This document shows positions 42,201-54,200 of a DNA stretch of 64,000 bases, piece by piece. Each line of letters opens with the position of its first letter. The stretch's first letter is position 1. Made by a program: the position numbers and the translations under genes. The notes beneath the pieces are model-generated. The model was not told the origin of the DNA. It worked only from the letters and a program-made list of their open reading frames with translations, and did not search any database. The stretch comes from Pisaster brevispinus. Its lineage: Eukaryota; Echinodermata; Asteroidea; Forcipulatida; Asteriidae. The stretch spans positions 8,068,722 through 8,132,721 of the forward strand of contig JAMKCF010000002.1 of NCBI GenBank assembly GCA_023634235.1, written 5' to 3'.

Positions 42201-45200
42201 CGAATTGCAGTGTCTGATCCACCTTTGCGTTTACACTTGTATTTGGAATTCACTTTGCCGGATCTGATCCACCAATTGCCGGATTCAACCCTCCTCGAAA
42301 GGTGGATTAAAATTGCCGGATCTTGAACCGGGTCTGATCCTACTTTTTTGCGTTTAGACTAGCCGTTAATCCACATTGCCGGATCAGACCCGGGTCTGAT
42401 CCACCTTTCTGGATCTAGTGTAAACGGGGTCAGAAGCCCTAAAACTCCCCTCCCTTTTTCTAGCACTTATTCAGTGCACACATTCTTTCTATCACTCAAT
42501 TCATTTTACAGTTAAAGTCGGATTCTTCAAGGTTTAAGGAAATAAACTCAGAAAGCTCTGCCATCCATCTACAGACATTGTTGTGGTTTTCTGTTATGTT
42601 ACATGTATGTCCAACTTCAGAACACGGTGGGTTCCACTCAAGGGACATCAGATCGTTACAACTACAACAATCCTTGTAGAATTTGTTAGCAATCAGCCAG
42701 TAATTCTTGGGAATGATTTATCACATCATTGCCTGCATAGAGCAGTAGTACCTTGCAGGAGGAGTTGTCCTTGCAGAATTTACAACGTCTGTTACTTCAG
42801 ACCAGGGTTCATTCCAACCTGTACACTACAGGTCATCTTTGTCATCTGCTCCAGCTAAAGCCACCTGAGATACATGTACTTTATGTAACTCAGGTCTGTT
42901 CCAGTTAAAGCCACCTGAGATACTTTATGTAACTCAGGTCTGTTCCAGTTAAAGCCACCTGAGATACTTTATGTAACTCAGGTCTGCTCCAGCTAAAGCC
43001 ACATGATATTCTTTATGTAACTCAGGTCTGCTCCAGCTAAAACCACCCCAGATACTTTATGTACTCAGGTCTGCTCCAGCTAAAGCCAGCTGAGATACTT
43101 TTTGTAACTCAGGTCTGCTCCAGCTAAAGCCAGCTGAGATACTTTATGTAACTCAGGTCTGCTCCAGCTAAAGCTACCTGAGATACTTTATGTTACTCAG
43201 GTCTGCTCCAGCTAAAGCCACCTGAGATACTTTAAGGAACTCAGGTCTGTTCCAGTTAAAACCACCTGAGATACTTTATGTAACTCAGGTCTGCTCCAGC
43301 TAAAGCCACCTGAGCCACTTTATGTAACTCAGGTCTGTTCCAGTTAAAACCACCTGAGATACTTTTTGTAACTCAGGTCTGCTCCAGCTAAAGCTACCTG
43401 AGATACTTTTTGTAACTCAGGTCTGCTCCAGTTAAAACCACCTGAGATACTTTATATAACTCAGGTCTGCTCCAGCTAAAGCCACCTGAGATACTTTATG
43501 TAACTCAGGTCTGTTCCAGCTAAAACCACCTGAGATACTTTATGTAACTCAGGTCTGTTCCAGCTAAAGCCAGCTGAGATACTTTATGTAACTCAAGTCT
43601 GCTCCAGCTAAAGCCGTCTGAGATACTTTATGTAACTCAGGTCTGTTCCAGCTAAAGCCAGCTGAGATACTTTTTGTAACTCAGGTCTGTTCTAGTTAAA
43701 ACCACCTGAGATACTTTATGTAACTCAGGTCTGCTCCAGCTAAAGCCACCTGAGATACTTTATGTAACTCAGGTCTTCTCCAGCTAAAGCCACCTGATAT
43801 ACTTTATGTAACTTAGGTCTGTTCCAGCTAAAGCTACCTGAGATACTTTTTGTAACTCAGGTCTGCTCCAGCTAAAGCCACCTGAGATACTTTATGTAAC
43901 TCAGGTCTGTTCCAGTTAAAACCACCTGAGATACTTTATGTAACTCAGGTCTGTTCCAGCTAAAGCCAGCTGAGATAATTTATGTAACTCAGGTCTGCTC
44001 CAGTTAAAACCACCTGAGATACTTTATGTAACTCAGGTCTGCTCCAGCTAAAGCACCTGAGATACTTTATGTAACTCAGGTCTGTTCCAGCTAAAGCCAG
44101 CTGAGATAATTTATGTAACTCAGGTCTGCTCCAGCTAAAGCCACCTGATATACTTTATGTAACTCAGGTCTGTTCCAGTTAAAACCACCTGAGATACTTT
44201 ATGTAACTCAGGTCTGTTCCAGTTAAAACCACCTGAGATACTTTATGTAACTCAGGTCTGCTCCAGTTAAAACCACCTGAGATACTTTATGTAACTCAGG
44301 TCTGCTCCAGCTAAAGCTACCTGAGATACTTTTTGTAACTCAGGTCTGCTCCAGTTAAAACCACCTGAGATACTTTATATAACTCAGGTCTGCTCCAGCT
44401 AAAGCCACCTGAGATACTTTATGTAACTCAGGTCTGTTTCAGCTAAAACCACCTGAGATACTTTATGTAACTCAGGTCTGTTCCAGCTAAAGCCAGCTGA
44501 GATACTTTATGTAACTCAAGTCTGCTCTAGCTAAAGCCGTCTGAGATACTTTATGTAACTCAGGTCTGTTCCAGCTAAAGCCAGCTGAGATACTTTTTGT
44601 AACTCAGGTCTGTTCTAGTTAAAACCACCTGAGATACTTTATGTAACTCAAGTCTGCTCCAGCTAAAGCCACCTGAGATACTTTATGTAACTCAGGTCTT
44701 CTCCAGCTAAAGCCACCTGATATACTTTATGTAACTCAGGTCTGTTCCAGCTAAAGCTACCTGAGATACTTTTTGTAACTCAGGTCTGCTCCAGCTAAAG
44801 CCACCTGAGATACTTTATGTAACTCAGGTCTGTTCCAGTTAAAACCACCTGAGATACTTTATGTAACTCAGGTCTGTTCCAGCTAAAGCCAGCTGAGATA
44901 ATTTATGTAACTCAGGTCTGCTCCAGTTAAAACCACCTGAGATACTTTATGTAACTCAGGTCTGCTCCAGCTAAAGCACCTGAGATACTTTATGTAACTC
45001 AGGTCTGTTCCAGCTAAAGCCAGCTGAGATAATTTATGTAACTCAGGTCTGCTCCAGCTAAAGCCACCTGATATACTTTATGTAACTCAGGTCTGTTCCA
45101 GTTAAAACCACCTGAGATACTTTATGTAACTCAGGTCTGTTCCAGTTAAAACCACCTGAGATACTTTATGTAACTCAGGTCTGCTCCAGCTAAAGCCACC

Positions 45201-48200
45201 TGATATACTTTATGTAACTCAGGTCTGTTCCAGTTAAAACCACCTGAGATACTTTATGTAACTCAGGTCTGCTCCAGCTAAAGCACCTGAGATACTTTAT
45301 GTAACTCAGGTCTACTCCAGTTAAAGCCACCTGAGATACTTTTTTTGGTTTTAAGTATAAGCTCCTTCTCATAATTTTTAAAAAGCAAGGTGTAAAATCT
45401 TGGAATAGAAGGCAGGACAAGGTTGACAAATTAGTGGGAGTGTTACGCGAGTCACAATGGAATGGCTGACCTACATGTACATACATCGTACATGATCCTG
45501 GATGATACATGTACAAGGTTTATTGATTGTCTTGAATTATTCTGTGCATGTTTTAAGGTAGGTGTATTTATGAAACATACAAGCAGAGTCGTATTAAGAT
45601 CACTGATGATAAAAGGTAATTTTGCAGACTGATATGAGCAGGCTGTTGTTCCTAACATGTTTGTTGTGAGAATAACAAACTAGGTGGGCTGCTTTGGAAG
45701 GCTTACTAAATCCTCCTGCCCAGAGCAATCTGGTTTTGAGGTGCCAGAAACTTGCTTTCACACCTCTGCCCATGGTTCTAAATAGGCATTGGCTTGTGAA
45801 GCCAGGCAGTAGGAGATTCTAGGAGAGGCTATTTTAGACACAGACTATTTCTTGGTTGATAAAACATGTTAAAACACCTTTACAGAGTTATTTATTATTT
45901 ATCAAGTAATAAACCACAAGGGAAACTGACTGGGTATTTTTTTTAAATTTATTTATTTGTTAAAATTTGGGTTTGAACAAAGAAAAATTGACTGGAGCGG
46001 GACTTGAACCAACGACCTCCGGATTAACGTACCGGCGCTCTACCAACTGAGCTATCCAGCCCTATGTTGGCAGTCTCCCTATTAGTCAATATCTTTGTTA
46101 GGAGGTGCCAGTCAGAAGCCATTCAACCGTTAACTGCCGTGTACATGTAGCAGGGATCACACCCAAGTTTACGATACAACCTGGGAAGCGGCAGCCAAGG
46201 GATCACCTTAAGGGGATGCGACTTTTTAAATAATAAATATCAAGTAATAACCACAATTTGTCTACAGAATGGGAGAGGCTGCAAGAGGAGAGTGAGTTGC
46301 AGAGATTACGAGACAGATATTGCCACCTGGAGAGTGATAATATGACTTTGATGAAACAGCTGGATGACTTACGTGCATTAGATCATAGTCATGTTGAGAT
46401 TCCTAGTGCAGGAGAGTTGAAGATTCAGTTGACACAGACAGAACATGAGCTAGCTAGAGCCAAGGAAGCCTTAACAGGTATAATGCATTGGAGCAAGCTT
46501 TAGTCAGAGGAGCATTTAAGATATAGAATCAGGACAATAAACGAGGCAAATTCATCTTTTTCTTTTTAACAGTGAAGTTGATCTAAAATCTATTCTGCCT
46601 TCTTCTTTCCAAAACTACATGAAGTACTGGTATTTGCTCAGACACAACTATTTTTGACCTGGTGGCTCAAAGGCAACTACAACTCACTTACTCTTTTACC
46701 AACAGTAAAATGCTTACATGTAAAACACACAAGATCTAGCTTAAGAGAATAAAGTAGTACCTTGTTAAATTATACTGGGCAAAGTTGATAATACTATCCA
46801 AGTTATTCTAATGAAATTCTGCTTTTCAATAAGTGTATGTATGTTGTGGAGGAATAACTTATTTTAAATACAGTTTAATAGTAAATGAGACACAAAATAA
46901 GTAGCCTTTACATACACATCAAATGTTGTTTACAAGGGAAGTTTTGAAGAGTCTCAACTGAGGTTTTGCTTTTACAATAATTTGATTTCTCTAAAGAAAA
47001 CTTGACAATGTATATTTTCCTGAGTCCAGCAATGAAGTCTGACCGCAAACGTCTGAAAGGAGAGAAGGTGGACCTTCTGAATCAAATGAAGCAGCTTTAC
47101 TGTACCCTTGAAGCCAAGGAAGAGGAGATGAGAGATTTCATTCGTAATTATGAGCAGCGTGTTTCAGAAAGTGATGAAAGTCTTAGGAAAGTCATTGCTG
47201 AAAAAGAAGACGTTGAGAAGGATCGATGGGAAATATTGAAAAGAGCACGGGAAGCTGCAGAACGATCCGTATCACTCAGAGAACAATTGGACAAGAGAGA
47301 AAAAGAAAACGAATGGTTGGAGGCAGAACTAGAAAAGGTACTGCAAACAATTCATTTCTCTGTTCATTCATCATTTAACAAAGTTTTCTTTGATGGAAAA
47401 CAAATTTGTTGTATCATTTTAAAATGTACTTTGCAGGTGATGATTAATAAGGACATTTACATGTGGGACTTTCTATTGATACTCGGATAGACGGAAGTCA
47501 AATTTCATCGGAAACTCTGTCTCCAATTAATCTTCTGAATCGTTAACCATTAGTTTTTTCAGAATCAAGGAAACTAAAATCTTATTTTCCAGAACATTTG
47601 CCAGTAAGGTGATTCTGTAGAGAGTTTATTGAATGGCATGCACTTGTCCCGATAGATTTTTTCTGAATGGTAAAAAGTCATGTTCCTCAAAATGGACAAC
47701 ACTTCATTTAAGTCACAGGCTAGCCCAGGTCAGACTCCTCCATTGCATACAATGCGGCGTAGTCCAAGGCATAAAGGTCCCATACCATTGCAAACAATTT
47801 TTTATTAAACTATTTTGGGGAAAATTGTGCGGCGAGAGCGATGTGTTTATGAGTACGAGGTTACAGTTTTGTATAATATATTACAGGAAGGAGGTCGCGA
47901 TTAGACTCCACCGCACGTCTTCTAACCCCTGGAAAATCAAGTTGTGTGTTTCCCTACTCGCCTACGTATTGTAGTAAGGGACATGGAGGAGAGAGCCAGA
48001 CTAACAAAGTGCATGCGTGTTTTAACGTTCGTTTACTGAAATGAACGATCGCAGCTAGTAAAATACCAAGACTAGGGACTTTATCAAGAGAAAACGAGCT
48101 GGACATCTTGAATTTACCGGTAGATTTTCTTTTAAAAACCTACATATTAAGTTAAATAATTAATAATTTGGCAAGAATTTAATTTGGCAATTAAGTTAAT

Positions 48201-51200
48201 TCACAAAATTTGAAAATTTGTGGTGGTCGGAAAAAGAGAAAATTCCATCAGTGGTGGTCGGGGAATCATGAGTGCCGGGCGGGTTTTCCGGCACCCACCA
48301 CCGTGGGCAGAACCTTGGGGGGGGGGCCACAATGTACCCCCTACTAAAACAAGTAAATTTTTAATGCTGAACTTGATCATCACCAATTTAATATTTAATT
48401 TTCCTAATATTTATCTAGGGTCGTTTTGTAAAAAATAATTGGGGGTCAGCTGTTACCATGGTAATCAGCTACCAAGCAGAAACCCCTAATAATATTAAAA
48501 ATGTTGTTGACAGTTAAAGCAGCAGCTAGCAACAGAAAGACGTAGCCATCATCTTACACCCACAATAACCCTGACTAGTACGCCAGTCTCTACAACAGCA
48601 GACTCATCAGATGGAAGATATCAACATAAACCAGTCTCTAAAGCTAACAGTGAAGCATCAACTCCAATATCAGATCAGGTCACATCAACAACTCCTACTC
48701 AAAGTGCAGTAATTGGGCAGACAGATGTATCAGGTAAAAGTATTAAAGTAGTAATGTCCCATGTATTTTGTTTGTAACATGGTTGAAATTTTTTCATTAC
48801 AAACTGTGGGGTGGTTCTCTGACTACTGTTGTATCAGTAATCAGTAATCCAACTCACTGCAGCCACACAGCTTTCTATCATAGCAGAATATAACAGTAGT
48901 CAGAAACTACCCAACTCACTGCAGCCACACAGCTTTCTATCATAACAGAATATAACAGTAGTCAGAAACTATCCTACTCACTGCAGCCACACAGCTTTCT
49001 ATCATAACAGAATATAACAGTAGTCAGAAACTACCCAACTCACTGCAGCCACACAGCTTTCTATCATAAAAGAATATAACAGTAGTCAGAAACTACCCAA
49101 CTCACTGCAGCTCAAGGCTTTCTATCATAACAGAATATAACAGTAGTCAGAAACTACCCAACTCACTGCAGCCCAAGGCTTTCTATCATAACAGAATATA
49201 ACAGTAGTCAGAAACTACCCAACTCACTGCAGCCACACAGCTTTCTATCATAACAGAATATAACATTAGTCAGAAACTACCCAACTCACTGCAGCCACAC
49301 AGCTTTCTATCATAACAGAATATAACAGTAGTTACAAACTACCCAACTCACTGCAGCCACACAGCTTTCTATCATAACAGAATATAACAGTAGTCAGAAA
49401 CTATGCTACTCCCTGCAGCCATATGGTTTATACAAAACTTAATATAGTCAGAAACTACCCTAGTCTAAGCTTACCCTAGTCTGAAACTACCCTACTCAAG
49501 CAACCTACATGTACTACAACACAATGAATGGTCATCTCCCCAACCCAATAAACCCAAGCTACTTACAACACAATGAATGATCATCTCTTCAACTCAATGA
49601 GCCCAAACTACTTACAACACAATGAATGATCATCTCTCCAAAAACTAACTTTAGTCAGTCCCATTTTAGTTACAGATATTGCCTTTGTAGATAGCACAAG
49701 TACAGAGCACCTCTTATCCACATCAGAAGCGATGGCACGTTCAAGTGAAGAGCTAACGTATGAAGTACATCAGAGAGAAAAGAAGAAAAAGCCTAAGAAG
49801 CAATCCAAGAAATTCAACTCTCTCTCTAAGATCTTTGGGAAAAAAAATAGGTCCACATTGGAGCAGTTAGTTTTTGATGGTAAGATTGATTGTATTGTTG
49901 GTTGTTCACAAGTTTGGTTGATTGATTGTTTGTATGAGTCCACACTCAGAAGCTACACAGGTATTTTGACTGTCTCAAGCATGTTGATACTGAAAAATTT
50001 CAAACCAAACATTTGTCCCAATGAGAAGAAACAGAGTACACTATTTCCAACCTTTACATCATTTTCTAAGTCTTAAAAATGCCACATTTCTATTAGCTTA
50101 GGACCCAGATTGACATACACGGGGAGGGGGGAAGTCACCTGCAAGGCTATCAGGGGTCCAGGGCTCAACTCACCTTGTACTGATGGGTGCTTGGAACAAC
50201 CAGGCCGCGACCATACATTGGAATTTTCAAGCACCTTCCCATTGGACATGATTGTGTGACCTTCAGTTGTCTCGTCTAATTTAATTGTTCCACTCTGAAC
50301 ACAAGTGTGTAATGGCCTTCAATTGTGGAACTCTCTTTTGTTCAACTGTTTGTCCTGACAAACGTGGACCCCATTGTTCTTCTTTGTGATATGGAGCAAT
50401 CGTAGACTTACTGTCTGTTTTGTTACAAGTTCTTGGTTTGAATGTCACTATAAATACACACACGCACCCTCATTACACACACTCAAACCAAAACTATCAT
50501 ATTAAACACACTAGGTGGCAATTGAGACATGTAAGCCCTTTAGCTGTATAGATTGCTTTCATTCTTTGTGGGTTTTCTAAGCGTTTTTAATTTATGTAGT
50601 GTGGATGACCACGTCTTGTTTGTTACATATGGACACATGATAAAATGTCTCTAGGTAGTTTGTGTAACTACAACTGTTTGTGCTTGTTATTTTACAGATA
50701 CTCATATTTCAAGTTCAAGTAGAAACAGCCCAAATGCAACTTTTGATTATGCGTTGGATGATAGAGACAAAGTGAGACTTGCAGAGAAGTGTAAGAGTAC
50801 TCCTATGACACAATGGAAGGCAGATATGGTTGTGTCTTGGCTAGAACTCACCATGTGCTTACCACAGTACAGTCAGAATTGCCAGGAAAATATCAAGAGT
50901 GGAAAGGTAAAATGTTAGTCTGTTGAAATACAAAGCAGCATCTACAAGCACATTGAATAACACAGTGTTCTTTACTTATATTCTGGCGATCTCAAAAATA
51001 GTATCCTCTCAGTGTCTTCAGTGTTTTAGTTTTTGCTGTATTAAATTGTTTCATTCTAAATTATTCCCTAATATAATTGCATATTTGCATGTACCTTTCC
51101 AAAAAGATCTATTTTGCAGATTTTGTAGTTCATTTTACAGGATTGTAATGAAAAACAAGATGCCTTTCTGCAATGATGTCAAGTTCTCAGTTGTGCAGGC

Positions 51201-54200
51201 ATAACCGCATGATGGAAGTTACAATGTTGATACACATGCAGAATCAGGGGGGGGGGGCGGGAGCATGGTCACAGCCTTTAGCACTTTCTGTCTGCTTATG
51301 TATGATCTGAATACCAGTGTATTAGGCTGATACAAAAACAAAGTGTATAAGTTGTTTAGAAAAGAGTTGGAGGATAAATTGATTGATTTGACTGTTGTTT
51401 GCAGGTTTTACTTGGTTTATCAGATGCTGAGCTTGAATCTGGAATGGGTGTTACTAATGTACTCCATAGACGTAAAGTAAGGCTTGCAGTTGAAGAGCAA
51501 AGACCTGGTGTAGAAAAGTAAGGTTAACTTTAATGACTAGTAGTCTGTTACTCTTTGAACAAGCTTGTTTATGCTCATCTTGAGTCAAGAGGCTATAATG
51601 GACATTATTTGTTTTGTTCTTTGATCCGATGCAATGACTAAACAGACTTCTGCATACTGCAGACACTACTAAGGTTACACCTAACAAAACAATCCTTGAC
51701 TGTATAAAGTTTGATCTGTTATGAGCCATGCAGTCTGGGCCCTTGGTGTTTGACATAGTCTATTGGTGTTTAATATCTAAACCTGATTCCTTTAATTTCA
51801 GCAAATCCTGAGGAAAATTGATATATTTTGAACAAGGGAATAAAAGAGTGGCGACCATGTCTTAAACGGCCGTTTAAAACCAGCAGGGTCGAGGTCATGT
51901 GATACAGGACCAAGCCAAAGGCCCTGCATGGTTTCAAACCAGCAGGGTCGAGGTCGTGTGATACAGGACCAAGCCAAAGGCCCTGCATGGTTTCAAACGG
52001 TCATTTAAGACTGAGTAACTACTCTTTTATGTACAATTATGTTGTAATTAGAAGATGCCTTTTTCAAGTATCAAATTACATACAACGCTCCATGGTTGTA
52101 GTTTTCACATTGAATACTGTATGTATTGATAGCATTAGGCATTATTTGCTCCCGCATAAGCTTGCATGCCAGCACATGTATGGCTGTGAACTCAGAAGGC
52201 GCTTTAGCCAACTGGTCTTAAACAGCTCCAACTATGTCCTTATCAACCTTTTAATACCAGGTGAACAAGGTCATGTGACTACCTTTCATCTAATGGGACT
52301 GCCTGAACTGTTATTTATGAATCACAATTAGGAATATCCAAAATGATTATTACTAGCTAATGTTGTAAAAGTATGAACCAACAACTTAAACAAAAAAGAG
52401 GTCTGCAAAGTAGATGGACAAAGATTTTTTTAAAGCGATTTTTTGAGCTTTGCATTGTGGATAGAAAGTAACTATAGCTAGTAAACTTGTGGGTACAACA
52501 ATGTGTAGATCTCTGAAAAGAGCCATTTTGATCTTGATGCTGAAACAGTATACCCTGCTTGTCTTTTTGTAAAGACGAGTATTACTAATGGATACCTAGT
52601 GCAAATGTTGGTGGCCAGCAGCTGGGGGGTTAGTGTCCATAAATCAAATGGGAAAGTAATGACATGACAGTTGGAACACCAATCGTCATGGAAGAGACAC
52701 CATGGCAATGTAAGGAAAAGGCATTGCAACATGCTCTGATGCAAACGATCCACTTTTTGAAAGTGAAAAAATTTCCCCTAACTTATTGCTGTTCACTGAT
52801 GTGTGATGAACACTGTATGCTTTCCAAGTCTTGTTGAAAGAAATTCACATACACATACAATGTACTAGGCTGGGATTTAAACTCTTCAAACTCTTCATTC
52901 TTAGAGCACCCTCCACTGCATTCAAGAGCAGATATGTGCTCTAAGGGTGTTGTGGGTTCTAATCCAACCCATCTAGTATGCCAGTATTTGTTTCCTCATA
53001 AGACTTATTCAATTATTGAATGAGTAGTGTTTATCACACACCCATGTGAGGTAAAACCAAAGTAATAGTTTTTATCCCAGGTGCAATTGTTGCATCTGTT
53101 AATTGCTGTTTGTTCATTACCTGAACTATTTGCTGAATATTTGCTGCTTGAGTACTCAGGTAGTGAGTTTCTCAAATCATTTAGTCTGAATATTTGCTAC
53201 ATGTGTACACAAGTAGTGAATTTTACAAATCACTTAGCCTTAAGACTTGGGCTCATGAACTTGAAGTATGAGGATTTTGATGGCAGAGCAATCTCTTCTC
53301 AAAGTTGTCTGTATTTTCAGAGACCAAGCTGTTGTATACAATGTATTTGCATTAATATGCTCAGAGTTCAATATCAGAGTTTCATTGTTTGTTTTATGTA
53401 GCATATATAAAAAAGCTGGTGACCTTGATCATCGATGGGTGGCCCGAACGTGGTTGAATGACCTAGGCCTTGGTCAGTATTCCTTACAGTTTGAGTCTGA
53501 ACGAATAGATGGAAGGGTACTAAACAGTTTGACAAAGAAGGATCTTGAAAAACATCTTGGAATTTCACGAAAGTTTCATCATGTCAGTTTACTTCATGGC
53601 ATCGAATTGTTAAGAAGAATACATTTTGATAAAGGGGTAAGTAATTTTGTTAGAAATTTAAGCTAACTTTAAAAATTGTGTTGTTCATATTGGTCTTGCA
53701 CATACGAACTGAAATAAAAAAGACCTTTCTTGACAATGAAGTTAATGACCTCATCTCATCCTCATGAGTCCTGCTGCATACTATGGGCATGTAACCTTTC
53801 AACTGATCGGCTGAATTCCTTCTCCTTTGTTTCCAAACACAACACCAAGTCTTGCTGTGCCTTGAAACTTCCTCTTTCTGTGGCAAACTGAAGTTGCATG
53901 CCTGACACTGAAGGTTATTGAAAATCTTCTTTTTTTTAGGAGTAAATTTATTCACTTTATTTACTTCTAGATAAACACCCCATACAACAACACTTTGAAT
54001 ACCTCGTAAGAAAACACATATGCATTGTTTTTTTTGTCTCCATATTTTGTTAGCAATTTTGTGCACATTTACATACTTGCATATTTTGACTTGGCATATC
54101 CAAATAAGTTACTGGGGGAGGATGTTGTGTGACAATTGCCTCTAACGTGGCTTCAATGCAGACAGGAATATTTCTCAGGACCATTGGTATTGGTCAATGT

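Larger units (their letters stand above)
51518..53401. other. Kazrin intron 9 with dispersed repeats
   Basis: It contains the 59-bp duplication at 51880-51998, the dispersed repeat at 52100-52262 and the Penelope relic at 52465-52660. The remainder is unclassified. Confidence 0.5.

Noticed and set aside
45990..46061. A functional tRNA-Asn gene
   Set aside because: There is no U33 in the anticodon loop, mismatches in the anticodon and T stems, and it is embedded in a SINE also present at 5985-6235.
48201..48438. Pro/Gly-rich open frames on both strands
   Set aside because: Driven by GTGG and G-run low-complexity sequence within a kazrin intron, with no domain.
53081..53401. Separate gene or extension before kazrin exon 10
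   Set aside because: The frame runs straight into a TTTTATGTAG acceptor. Phase demands that coding begin at 53402 and the upstream residues show no SAM or coiled-coil character.
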